Assembly: GCA_026713105.1 (NCBI GenBank)
Contig: JAPOPC010000066.1
Coordinates: forward strand, 1 to 33,419
DNA: 33,419 bases
Direction: 5' to 3'
Origin: Acidimicrobiaceae bacterium
GTDB lineage: Bacteria; Actinomycetota; Acidimicrobiia; Acidimicrobiales; Poriferisodalaceae
A program made the position numbers and the translations under genes. Position 1 is the first letter of the stretch; each line of letters begins with the position of its first letter. Shown piece after piece: positions 16,439-23,793 of this stretch. The notes beneath the pieces were generated by a model, which had not been told where the DNA came from, did not search any database, and saw only the letters and a program-made list of their open reading frames with translations.

Positions 16439-17838
16439 GCGCAGATCTGCCGGTCGTCGGCATCGTGGGCCGGCCCAATGTGGGCAAGTCCACCCTGTTC
16501 AACCGGCTGGTCGGGCGCCGCGAGGCGGTCGTGGCGCCTGAACCGGGCGTGACGAGGGATCGCAAGGCAGCCGGGGCCGCTTGGCGAGGCCACCGGTTCG
16601 TGGTGGTGGACACGGGTGGTTGGTCGGCTGCCGGCGACGTGCTCGACGGCAAGGTGTCGCAACAGAGCGAGCGGGCGATGGCCGACGCCGATGTGCTGCT
16701 GCTGGTGGTCGACGTGACGGTTGGCATCACCGAGCCCGACGCCCGCATCGCCGCCATGCTGCGGCGCAGCGGCCGACCGACCCTGGTCGTGGCCAACAAG
16801 GCGGACAGCGGATCCCGTGACGACGGGCGGTGGGATTTCAATCGCCTGGGACTCGGCGAAGCTTGGGCAACGTCTGCCCTCCACGGCCGCAACGTCGGCG
16901 ACGTGCTCGATCGCGTGCTGGAACTGCTCGAGCTGGACGAGGCCGACATCTCCAGAAGTCTCCCTGGGAGCGACGAGGTGGGTTCAGATGCTGCCGGCGA
17001 GCCCATTGCGGGGGGCGGCGGGAGCGGCGAGGACTCGGTCGGCGGAGACGAGGATCCCGTCGACGAAGAAGCGGACGTGCCCGCAGTGGCCATCGTGGGG
17101 CGGCCCAACGTCGGCAAGTCGACGCTGTTCAACCGGCTCATCGGCGATGAACGGTCGGTCACCCACGACCGGCCCGGCACAACCCGCGACACCATCGACA
17201 CGCTCGTAGAAACCGAAGCGGGCCCGGTCCGATTCGTCGACACCGCGGGCATGCGGCGCAAGGCCCGGGTCGACGCAGATACCGAGTACTACGCCAATCT
17301 GCGGGCTCTTCGCGCCATCGACGCCTGCGACGTGTCGCTGCTGGTCATCGACGCCGCCGAAGGCGTGACGGCACAGGATCAGCGTCTCGCCGAGCGCATC
17401 GATGCGGCCGGCTGTCCCATCTTGGTGCTGCTCAACAAGTGGGAGACGCTCAACCCAGAGCACCGTGAGGGCGTCTTGGGGGAGCTGGCGCGTCGCCTGC
17501 ATTTCGTGGGGGAAGCGCCCGTGCTGCGCATCAGCGCACTGACGGGACGGGGAGTGCACCGGCTGGTGCCCGCGATCTCCGCTGCGATGGAGGCATATGA
17601 ATCGAGGGCGCCGACCGCCAAGGTGAACGAGATTGTCCAGCTCGCGCAGTCCGCGCAGCCGGCGCCCGGCGGAGCCCGAGTGCTGTACGCCACCCAGGCC
17701 GCAACGCAACCCCCGACGTTCACGCTGTTTGCGAACCGCGAAATTCCGGCTACCTACCTGCGATATCTCGAGCGGCGCTTGCGGGAGGAGCTGGGCTTGG
17801 CGAAGACGCCGCTCAAACTCCGGGTGCGACGTCGATGA
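16435..17838 (+). CDS. der: Ribosome biogenesis GTPase Der (EngA)
   Basis: Der is an essential double-GTPase that matures the 50S subunit. The 467-aa protein has G domain 1 with GRPNVGKST (12-20), DTGG and NKAD. An acidic Gly/Asp/Glu-rich linker follows (about 180-215). G domain 2 has GRPNVGKST (from about 222), DTAG, and N334-K-W-E337. A C-terminal KH-like domain ends in KTPLKLRVRRR. The second G4 motif reads NKWE where NKWD is usual, a conservative change at the guanine-recognising residue. The start is coupled to the DUF512 gene (ATGA). The stop overlaps the next small gene in the same way, so the three genes form an operon. Confidence 0.97.
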   Translation: MSADLPVVGIVGRPNVGKSTLFNRLVGRREAVVAPEPGVTRDRKAAGAAWRGHRFVVVDTGGWSAAGDVLDGKVSQQSERAMADADVLLLVVDVTVGITEPDARIAAMLRRSGRPTLVVANKADSGSRDDGRWDFNRLGLGEAWATSALHGRNVGDVLDRVLELLELDEADISRSLPGSDEVGSDAAGEPIAGGGGSGEDSVGGDEDPVDEEADVPAVAIVGRPNVGKSTLFNRLIGDERSVTHDRPGTTRDTIDTLVETEAGPVRFVDTAGMRRKARVDADTEYYANLRALRAIDACDVSLLVIDAAEGVTAQDQRLAERIDAAGCPILVLLNKWETLNPEHREGVLGELARRLHFVGEAPVLRISALTGRGVHRLVPAISAAMEAYESRAPTAKVNEIVQLAQSAQPAPGGARVLYATQAATQPPTFTLFANREIPATYLRYLERRLREELGLAKTPLKLRVRRR

Positions 17839-18071
17839 GGCCGCTGTCTGGACGACGCGAAGCGGCCCCGGTTGCCCAGCGACAAAATCGCCGGCCGTCG
17901 CCCCAGGGCCACGACCATCCGCGCACGCCCCTGGGCAGCGAAGGCGACCCTCCGCAGCCACAGCGCTCGAGCGCGCCCTGGCACTTCTGGCTCGTCGTCG
18001 TCATGGCCACCGTGTACCTGGGCTGGCGCGCGGTTGAAGGCGTCGTGTGGCTGATCCAGTGGCTCGCCTGA
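17835..18071 (+). CDS. Small single-TM protein, unknown
   Basis: I do not recognise this 78-aa protein. The first about 45 residues are polar, rich in Arg, Pro, Gln and His, and probably disordered. Residues about 49-77 (WHFWLVVVMATVYLGWRAVE and onward) form one likely membrane helix with many Trp residues, without a signal-peptide cleavage site. The ATG overlaps the der stop as ATGA, so it should be translated with der. Length, topology and coupling support a real gene. Function cannot be read from the sequence. Confidence 0.65.
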   Translation: MRPLSGRREAAPVAQRQNRRPSPQGHDHPRTPLGSEGDPPQPQRSSAPWHFWLVVVMATVYLGWRAVEGVVWLIQWLA

Positions 18072-18084
18072 GCGATCGAGCCAG

Positions 18085-18090
18085 TATCGT
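18085..18090 (+). promoter_or_regulatory. -10 box TATCGT ahead of tRNA-Pro
   Basis: TATCGT ends 10 nt before the tRNA 5' end. It has the same TANNNT form as the other candidate -10 boxes here. No clear -35 is seen. Confidence 0.35.
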
Positions 18091-18100
18091 GCCAGCGGTA

Positions 18101-18178
18101 CGGGCTGTGGCGCAGTCTGGTTAGCGCACTGGTCTGGGGGACCAGGGGTCGGAGGTTCAAATCCTCTCAGCCCGACCA
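18101..18178 (+). tRNA. tRNA-Pro(GGG), CCA encoded
   Basis: A complete cloverleaf can be drawn. The acceptor stem is CGGGCTG / CAGCCCG, followed by A and an encoded CCA. The D stem is GCGC / GCGC. The anticodon stem CTGGT / ACCAG encloses the loop CTGGGGG, so positions 34-36 are GGG, which reads proline CCC/CCU. The variable region is GGGTC and the T arm is GGAGG-TTCAAAT-CCTCT. It lies 32 bp upstream of the DUF427 gene on the same strand and could be co-transcribed with it. Confidence 0.97.
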
Positions 18179-18210
18179 TTGTGAGGTCCGTGACGCCAAG
18201 GAGACGCACC

Positions 18211-18582
18211 ATGACCAGTGCAACGACGGAGCAACGCAAACCCGAGATAACGATCGTCGAAGAGCCGGGGCGGGTCACCGTCGAGGTGGACGGCGTGGTC
18301 GTGGCAGATTCGACGTCTGCGGTGGTGCTCACTGAGGGACGCCTGCCGCCGCGCCACTACCTGCCCGTCTCGGACCTGAAGATGGACGTGTTCATCCCCA
18401 ACGACTCATCGACCCATTGACCGTGGAAGGGCGATGCCAGCTACTGGTCAGTAGCAGTCAACGGTCAGCGCTTTGACGACATCGTGTGGTCATACCCCGA
18501 TCCGATCCCTGAGATGGCCGAGGTCGCCGGGCTCATGAGTTTTTACGCCGAGCGCGACGAGGTGTCCCAGGTCGTCTCCTGA
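18211..18582 (+). CDS. DUF427 protein with in-frame UGA at the conserved Cys (candidate selenoprotein)
   Basis: ATG 18211 has a strong ribosome site, AAGGAG, about 7 nt upstream. Codons 1-69 encode the first half of a DUF427 domain (VEVDGVVVADSTSAVVL, PPRHYLPVSDLKMD). Codon 70 is TGA (18418-18420). The same frame then continues for 53 codons with the rest of the domain: PWKGDASYWSV, VWSYPDPIPEM, MSFYAERDEV, ending at TGA 18580-18582. Family members I recall read T-H-C-P-(W/F/Y)-K-G, so UGA replaces the conserved Cys. With read-through the product is 123 aa, a normal family length. No frameshift is needed and the second half is well preserved. A hairpin resembling a SECIS element begins at the UGA. 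Either selenocysteine is inserted, or this is a recent nonsense mutation (or a base-call error). DUF427 function is unknown. Confidence 0.75.
18418..18467 (+). promoter_or_regulatory. SECIS-like hairpin at the UGA of the DUF427 gene
   Basis: Outer arms TGACCGT (18418-18424, including the UGA) and ACGGTCA (18461-18467) are perfectly complementary. Inside, GCTACT (18440-18445) pairs with AGTAGC (18450-18455) around the tetraloop GGTC (18446-18449). C38-G57, G36-C59 and T35-A60 (last two digits) can extend the apical stem, leaving a 5'-side bulge. The apical loop starts 25 nt after the UGA. From memory, E. coli fdhF also presents GGUC on a stem about 18 nt after its UGA, and searches allow roughly 16-37 nt. 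Three A-ending codons in a row (tca gta gca) form or adjoin the 3' arm, atypical for this GC-rich genome. Confidence 0.55.
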
Positions 18583-18605
18583 GCCCCAGCCCGGCCCGGC
18601 CCGGC

Positions 18606-19850
18606 TCAGTTCAGCGTCGCCGCCAGCTCGAGTGCTTCGTCCCACGTGGGATGGCCTACGAGCAGGCGGCGGAATCTCACGAACGGCCTGATCGCGTCGA
18701 GCGCCATCACGCCGCTCAGACGGCCGTCTCGCCGGTAACCGGCCAGCAGCGAGCGCTGCGACGGCGCTCCGACCAGCACCTCGACGTCGTCGTCGGCATC
18801 GGGGTGGCCCGCGATCTGGATGCGGGCGTCGTACTGGTCGGACCACACGAACGGAACCGAGTGGTAGGGCTGTGCCTCGTCGGGGGCAACGAGGTTGCGG
18901 CCCACCGCCATGCCGTGCTCGACGGCGGCCGTCCAGTGCTCGACTCGGATCGGCGCGTCGCCATGCCAGGGGCCGAGCCAGCCGTTGGGCGCCCGTGCCA
19001 CATCGCCGACGGCGTAAATGCCGGGCGGCCCGCAGCACAGCGTCGCGTCGCAGACCACGCCGTTGTCGATCTGCAGGCCCGAGCCCTCCAGCCACGACGT
19101 GTTCGGCACCACCCCGATGCCGACGACCACCAGATCCGCCCCGACACGGCTGCCGTCGGCCATGGCGACCGCTTCGACCCGGTCGGTGCCCAGCACGCCG
19201 TCGACCCCGACGCCGAGACGCAGTTCGGCGCCGTTGTCGCCGTGCAGCGCACCCACCCGCGAGCCCATCTCGGCTCCCAGCCCGCGCATGAGCGGGGCCG
19301 GGGCCGCTTCGATCACCGTGACCTCGCAGCCGCGAGCCACCGCAGACGCAGCGACTTCCGAGCCGATGAAGCCACCGCCCACGACGGCGACCCGTGCGCC
19401 AGCGCGCAGACCTTCCCGGATGGCCATCGAGTCGTCGAGGGTCCGCAGCGTGTGCACGCCAGCGATCCCCTCGGTTCCCCGCAGCGATCGAGCCGCTGCG
19501 CCCGTTGCGATGACGAGGCCGTCGAATGGCACCGTCTCGGCGTTCCCGCCCGCCGCCGGGGCGACTGAGATTGTGCGGGCCGCCAGGTCGAGCCCGACGG
19601 CGTGTGTGCTCGCCATGACCTCGACATCAAGTTCGTCGTAGGCGCCGTCCGGATCGAGAGCGAGGGAATCGGCGTCCCCCTCGCCGGTGAGGAATTCCTT
19701 CGACAGCGGGGGCCGGTCGTAGGGGAGATGGGGCTCAGCACCGATGAGCGTCAGCGGCCCGTCATGACCCGCGGCGCGCACGCTGTGCGCGGCGCGTGCA
19801 CCCGCCAGGGAGGCGCCGACGATGACGATGCGATTCGGAGAATTCGACAC
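18606..19850 (-). CDS. FAD-dependent NAD(P)H ferredoxin reductase family protein
   Basis: The 414-aa flavoprotein resembles rhodocoxin/putidaredoxin reductases, which pass electrons from NAD(P)H to a ferredoxin serving a P450 or dioxygenase. The FAD motif is VIVGASLAGARAA (9-21), followed by PYDRPPLSKEFL, a family signature. The NAD(P)H motif is VAVVGGGFIGSEVAASA (about 153-169). The second FAD motif is GIYAVGDVARAPN (about 275-287). A C-terminal reductase domain begins near PFVWSDQYDARIQIAG. The partner ferredoxin or oxygenase is not in the window. The start codon is GTG 19850, with a weak -10-like CACACT 6 nt upstream. It is convergent with the DUF427 gene. Confidence 0.9.
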   Translation of the reverse strand: MSNSPNRIVIVGASLAGARAAHSVRAAGHDGPLTLIGAEPHLPYDRPPLSKEFLTGEGDADSLALDPDGAYDELDVEVMASTHAVGLDLAARTISVAPAAGGNAETVPFDGLVIATGAAARSLRGTEGIAGVHTLRTLDDSMAIREGLRAGARVAVVGGGFIGSEVAASAVARGCEVTVIEAAPAPLMRGLGAEMGSRVGALHGDNGAELRLGVGVDGVLGTDRVEAVAMADGSRVGADLVVVGIGVVPNTSWLEGSGLQIDNGVVCDATLCCGPPGIYAVGDVARAPNGWLGPWHGDAPIRVEHWTAAVEHGMAVGRNLVAPDEAQPYHSVPFVWSDQYDARIQIAGHPDADDDVEVLVGAPSQRSLLAGYRRDGRLSGVMALDAIRPFVRFRRLLVGHPTWDEALELAATLN

Positions 19851-19856
19851 CCGAGC

Positions 19857-19862
19857 AGTGTG
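19857..19862 (-). promoter_or_regulatory. Weak -10-like box CACACT for flavoprotein gene
   Basis: On the minus strand CACACT is followed by 6 nt and GTG 19850. Only the A2 and T6 positions of TANNNT are kept, so support is mainly from spacing. Confidence 0.25.
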
Positions 19863-19999
19863 TCATCTCCGAGGCGAATCAAGACTGGCGGTGCGACCTC
19901 AGCGCGGGCCGACCGCGCGTCGGCTCTCCGGCGGTGGCCTCGTACGCGTCCAGTTGTCAAGGGATCGGACCAAGGAGCGCAGCACCGATTCAGGCGCGC

Positions 20000-20039
20000 T
20001 ATAACTGTTCCTCACACCTATGTAGTTACACGGGTGTGA
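20000..20039 (+). promoter_or_regulatory. nrdA promoter with 28-bp palindromic operator candidate
   Basis: TATAAC (20000-20005) could be a -10 box. Six bases later begins a palindrome spanning 20012-20039. TCACACC and GGTGTGA are the outer arms and TGTA and TACA the inner arms, all placed symmetrically about 20025.5 (22 of 28 positions paired). Its position at about +1 to +28 fits a repressor site. NrdR is the usual regulator of nrd genes, but I cannot match the AT-rich NrdR box consensus here. The rest of the 322-bp gap 19851-20172 holds the flavoprotein start region and a 20-codon upstream ORF; no other gene is seen. Confidence 0.5.
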
Positions 20040-20113
20040 TTCGAGCCGCGGCCGTAGCCTGCGAACACTCGAGACGGCACCGCATTCGGCGGGATGAGAA
20101 GGACGAGAACGGC

Positions 20114-20176
20114 ATGAACATCGCACGTCGCACAGCGCATCTCGGTGCCTGTTCATTCCCAGGCGCCCGCAGATGA
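20114..20176 (+). CDS. 20-codon upstream ORF overlapping the nrdA start
   Basis: ATG 20114 follows a weak purine-rich site (AAGGACGAG). It encodes a 20-residue peptide starting MNIARRTAHLGAC and ending SFPGARR, and stops at TGA 20174-20176, overlapping nrdA ATG 20173 as ATGA. nrdA has no ribosome site of its own, so re-initiation from this ORF is plausible. The ending Gly-Ala-Arg-Arg-stop is the same as in the upstream ORF at 6045-6089. Chance is not excluded. Confidence 0.4.
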   Translation: MNIARRTAHLGACSFPGARR

Positions 20177-22629
20177 GCATCACCGACGCATCTGCAGCCG
20201 AGGCCCGGAATCAAGCTGATGCCGCCGACACACCAGGCATGCGCGTGCAAAAGCGCGACGGCTCGATGCAGGCCGTCGATGTCAACAAGATCGTGCGCGC
20301 TGTCGAGCGCTGCGCAACCGAGTTGGCCGGCGTCGATCCCATGCGCGTCGCGACCCGGACGATCTCGGGCCTCCATGACGGCGCCACCACCACCGAGCTT
20401 GACGAGCTGTCGATTCGCACGGCCGCAGCGCTGATCTCAGAGGAGCCGAACTACTCGAAGCTGGCAGGCCGCCTTCTGGCCACCTACATCGACAAGGAAG
20501 TCCAGAACCAGAACATTTACTCGTTCAGCCAGTCCATCGATCTCGGCGGCGAGTGCGGGCTCATCCATCCCGACGTGGTGGCATTCGTCGGCACCAACGC
20601 CCGCAAGCTGAATGACGCGGTCCTAGCGGAGCGCAACGGCGGGTTCGAGTTCTTCGGGCTGCGCACCGTGTACGACCGGTACCTGCTGCGGCACCCCGAA
20701 CGCCGCACGGTCATCGAGACGCCCCAGTACTTCTTGCTGCGGGTCGCCTGCGGGCTGTCCCGCACCGCAGAAGAGGCCATCTCGTTCTACGAGCTGATCT
20801 CCAGCCTGCGCTACCTGCCGTCGTCGCCCACGCTGTTCAACTCGGGCACTGCGCATCCGCAGATGTCGTCGTGCTACCTGCTCGACAGCCCCGAAGATTC
20901 CCTCGAGGGCATCTACGACCGCTACAGCGACATCGCCAAGCTGTCGAAGTTCGCCGGCGGCATCGGCGTGGGCTGGCACCGGGTGCGCTCGCGTGGATCG
21001 CTGATCAGCGGCACGAACGGCCTGTCGAACGGCATCGTGCCGTGGCTCAAGACGCTCGACTCGTCCGTGGCGGCGGTGAACCAGGGCGGCCGGCGCAAGG
21101 GCGCGGCTTGTGTGTACCTCGAGACCTGGCACGCCGACATCGAGGAGTTCTTGGAGATGAAGGACTCCACCGGCGATCACGCGCGGCGGGCCCACAACCT
21201 GAACTTGGCGAACTGGGTGCCCGACGAGTTCATGCGCCGCGTCGAGAACGACTGGCAGTGGTCGCTGTTCGACCCCAAGCGTGTGCCGCACCTCACCGAT
21301 CTGTACGGCGACGAGTTCACCGATGCCTACCGCGAGGCCGAATCGAGCGGTACCTACGAACGCCAGGTATCGGCCCGCGAGCTGTACAGCCGCATGATGC
21401 GCACCCTCGCCCAGACCGGCAACGGCTGGATGACCTTCAAGGACGCCTCGAACGCCAAGTCCAACCAGACCGGCGAGCCCGGCAACGTCATCCACCTGTC
21501 GAATCTGTGCACGGAGATCCTCGAGGTCACCAGCGACGCCGAGACTGCCGTGTGCAATCTCGGCTCGGTGAATCTCGCCAAGTTCGTGCGCGACGACCAG
21601 AACACTGGCCGCGCAGTCGACTACGAAGCGCTCGGAGAGGTCGTCCGCACGGCGGTGCCCTACCTCGACCGCGTCATCGACATCAACTACTACCCGACGC
21701 CCGAGGCCGCCCGGTCGAATGACCGCTGGCGTCCCGTGGGGCTCGGCGTCATGGGCCTGCAGGACGTGTTCTTCCAGCTCAACTTGGCCTTCGACTCGCC
21801 CGAGGCGGTCCAGGTCGCTTCCCGGATCGCCGAGGAGATCTACTACTGGGCTCTGTGGTCGAGTTGTGAGCTGGCCCGCAAGCACGGACCGCACGCGGCA
21901 TTCAGCGAGACCCGTGCCGCGGCGGGAGAGCTCCAGTTCGACCTGTGGGGCGTCGAGCCCGCGGACCCGGCGCGCTGGGCTGAGCTGCGCGAACGGATCG
22001 GTCAGCACGGGTTGCGCAACTCGCTGCTCGTGGCCGTCGCACCGACGGCCACCATTGCGTCCATTGCCGGCTGCTACGAGTGCATCGAGCCGCAAGTGTC
22101 CAACCTGTTCAAGCGCGAGACGCTGTCTGGCGAATTCATGCAGATCAATCGCTACCTGGTGCGCGAGCTGCAGCAGCGCGGCCTGTGGAGCGAGACCATG
22201 GCCAACCAGGTCAAGATGGCCGAAGGCTCCGTGCAGAACATCGCGGAGATCCCCGCCGAGGTGCGCTCGGTGTATCGCACGGCGTGGGAACTGCCCCAAC
22301 GGTCACTTATCGACATGGCGGCAGCTCGCGGCGCCTTCATCGACCAGAGCCAGTCGCTGAACCTGTTCATGGAAAGCCCCAACATCGGGAAGCTCTCCTC
22401 GATGTACATGCACGCGTGGAAGTCGGGCCTGAAAACCACGTATTACCTGCGATCGCGTCCGGCCACCCGCATCAACCAGACCACCACAGACACCGTCTCG
22501 CAGCCCGCCACCTCAGCGGCGGCCCTGCCGCAGCGCGATGCGACCGTCGCGGCGATGCCCGACGCAGCCGCCGCGGACGCCGTGGCGTGCTCGCTTGAGA
22601 ACCCCGAGACCTGCGAAGCCTGCGACTGA
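20173..22629 (+). CDS. nrdA: Ribonucleotide reductase class I, alpha subunit
   Basis: NrdA reduces ribonucleoside diphosphates to deoxy forms. The 818-aa protein has an N-terminal ATP-cone (VQKRDGSMQAVDVNKI, about residues 18-110), the allosteric activity site. The active-site cysteines are in family context: SSCYLLD (Cys234), NLCTEIL (Cys446) and CNLGSVNL (Cys461). The radical-transfer region includes APTATIASIAGCYECIEP. The C terminus ends CEACD, the CxxC pair re-reduced by thioredoxin or glutaredoxin. Length fits class Ia. nrdB follows after 44 bp. The start is set by homology and by overlap with the 20-codon ORF. Confidence 0.97.
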   Translation: MSITDASAAEARNQADAADTPGMRVQKRDGSMQAVDVNKIVRAVERCATELAGVDPMRVATRTISGLHDGATTTELDELSIRTAAALISEEPNYSKLAGRLLATYIDKEVQNQNIYSFSQSIDLGGECGLIHPDVVAFVGTNARKLNDAVLAERNGGFEFFGLRTVYDRYLLRHPERRTVIETPQYFLLRVACGLSRTAEEAISFYELISSLRYLPSSPTLFNSGTAHPQMSSCYLLDSPEDSLEGIYDRYSDIAKLSKFAGGIGVGWHRVRSRGSLISGTNGLSNGIVPWLKTLDSSVAAVNQGGRRKGAACVYLETWHADIEEFLEMKDSTGDHARRAHNLNLANWVPDEFMRRVENDWQWSLFDPKRVPHLTDLYGDEFTDAYREAESSGTYERQVSARELYSRMMRTLAQTGNGWMTFKDASNAKSNQTGEPGNVIHLSNLCTEILEVTSDAETAVCNLGSVNLAKFVRDDQNTGRAVDYEALGEVVRTAVPYLDRVIDINYYPTPEAARSNDRWRPVGLGVMGLQDVFFQLNLAFDSPEAVQVASRIAEEIYYWALWSSCELARKHGPHAAFSETRAAAGELQFDLWGVEPADPARWAELRERIGQHGLRNSLLVAVAPTATIASIAGCYECIEPQVSNLFKRETLSGEFMQINRYLVRELQQRGLWSETMANQVKMAEGSVQNIAEIPAEVRSVYRTAWELPQRSLIDMAAARGAFIDQSQSLNLFMESPNIGKLSSMYMHAWKSGLKTTYYLRSRPATRINQTTTDTVSQPATSAAALPQRDATVAAMPDAAAADAVACSLENPETCEACD

Positions 22630-22673
22630 GGCGTCGCGACCACCAAGAGGCACACGACCGATAGAGGACCCTC

Positions 22674-23792
22674 ATGGCGCTTGTTCAGCCAGAGCCCGAA
22701 TTCACCCCGCCGCTGCGCGACCCGAGTCCCGACGGCGCTCCCCGAGACGACCCGGCTTCAGACCCGGCCGCCGGAGGGTTGCGAGGCCGCGGCAACATCT
22801 TGGACCCGGGCTTCGAGCTGACGCTGCGGCCCATGCGCTACCCGCAGTTCTTCGACATGTACCGCGATGCCATCCGCAACACCTGGACGGTGGAGGAGAT
22901 CGACTTCTCCGACGACATCGTCGACCTGAACCGCAAGCTGGCACCGGCTGAGCGACACCTCATCAACCGGCTCGTGGCGTTCTTCGCGACCGGCGATTCG
23001 ATCGTCGCCAACAACTTGGTGCTGAACCTGTACCAGCACATCAACAGCCCTGAGGCTCGGATGTACCTGAGCCGCCAGCTGTACGAGGAAGCGCTGCACG
23101 TGCAGTTCTACCTGACGCTGCTGGACCACTACATCCCCGACATCTCCGAGCGGGCGGCGGCGTTCGCGGCCATCGAGAACATCCCCTCGATCGCTGCCAA
23201 GGCCGACTTCTGCTTCCGCTGGATGGACAGCGTGTGGTCGGTCGACCGGCTCACCACCACCGAGCACCGCAAGGCGTTCGTGCTGAACCTGATCTGCTTC
23301 GCTGCGTGCATCGAAGGGCTGTTCTTCTTCGCTGCTTTCGCCTACGTGTACTTCCTGCGGTCGAAGGGGCTGCTGAATGGCCTGGCGGCCGGCACCAACT
23401 GGGTGTTCCGGGATGAATCGGCGCACATGAACTTCGCCTTCGAAGTCGTTCGCACGATCCGAGCCGAGGAACCCGATTTGTTCGACGAGGATCTGGCCGA
23501 GCGGATCCGGCAGATGGTCACCGAAGCGGTCGACGTCGAGACGCAATTCGCGCACGACGTGCTGTCGGGCGGTGTGGCGGGCATGTCGGTGACCGACACC
23601 CGGGCGTATCTCGAGTTCGTCGCCGATCAGCGTCTCGCCCAGCTCGGCCTCGCCAAGGAGTACGGCTCGAAGAACCCGTTCTCGTTCATGGAGCTGCAGG
23701 ACGTGCAGGAGCTCACGAACTTCTTCGAGCGCACAGTCGCCAGCTACCAGGTCGGTATCGAGGGCGACGTCGCCTTCGACGAAGACTTCTGA
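22674..23792 (+). CDS. nrdB: Ribonucleotide reductase class I, beta subunit
   Basis: NrdB houses the metal centre and radical needed by NrdA. In 372 aa the ferritin-like fold is recognisable. EALHVQFY places E139, H142 and Y146 with the same spacing as the E. coli E115, H118 and radical Y122, so a tyrosyl radical is likely. DESAHMNFAFE supplies the second metal Glu/His pair. The C-terminal FDEDF-type acidic tail (AFDEDF) would bind NrdA. The first about 40 residues are Pro/Asp-rich and not conserved. GAGG lies about 6 nt before the ATG. Its TGA ends one base before the end of the convergent meaB. Confidence 0.97.
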   Translation: MALVQPEPEFTPPLRDPSPDGAPRDDPASDPAAGGLRGRGNILDPGFELTLRPMRYPQFFDMYRDAIRNTWTVEEIDFSDDIVDLNRKLAPAERHLINRLVAFFATGDSIVANNLVLNLYQHINSPEARMYLSRQLYEEALHVQFYLTLLDHYIPDISERAAAFAAIENIPSIAAKADFCFRWMDSVWSVDRLTTTEHRKAFVLNLICFAACIEGLFFFAAFAYVYFLRSKGLLNGLAAGTNWVFRDESAHMNFAFEVVRTIRAEEPDLFDEDLAERIRQMVTEAVDVETQFAHDVLSGGVAGMSVTDTRAYLEFVADQRLAQLGLAKEYGSKNPFSFMELQDVQELTNFFERTVASYQVGIEGDVAFDEDF

Positions 23793-23793
23793 G

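Noticed and set aside
18181..18420. A complete 79-aa protein starting upstream of 18211 and ending at the UGA
   Set aside because: The first codons lack a ribosome site, while ATG 18211 has AAGGAG. Stopping at the UGA would cut the DUF427 domain in half while its second half remains conserved in frame.
20623..22299. A 558-codon open frame on the minus strand
   Set aside because: It lies fully antisense to nrdA, whose catalytic residues are all present, and its sequence is typical of high-GC shadow frames.
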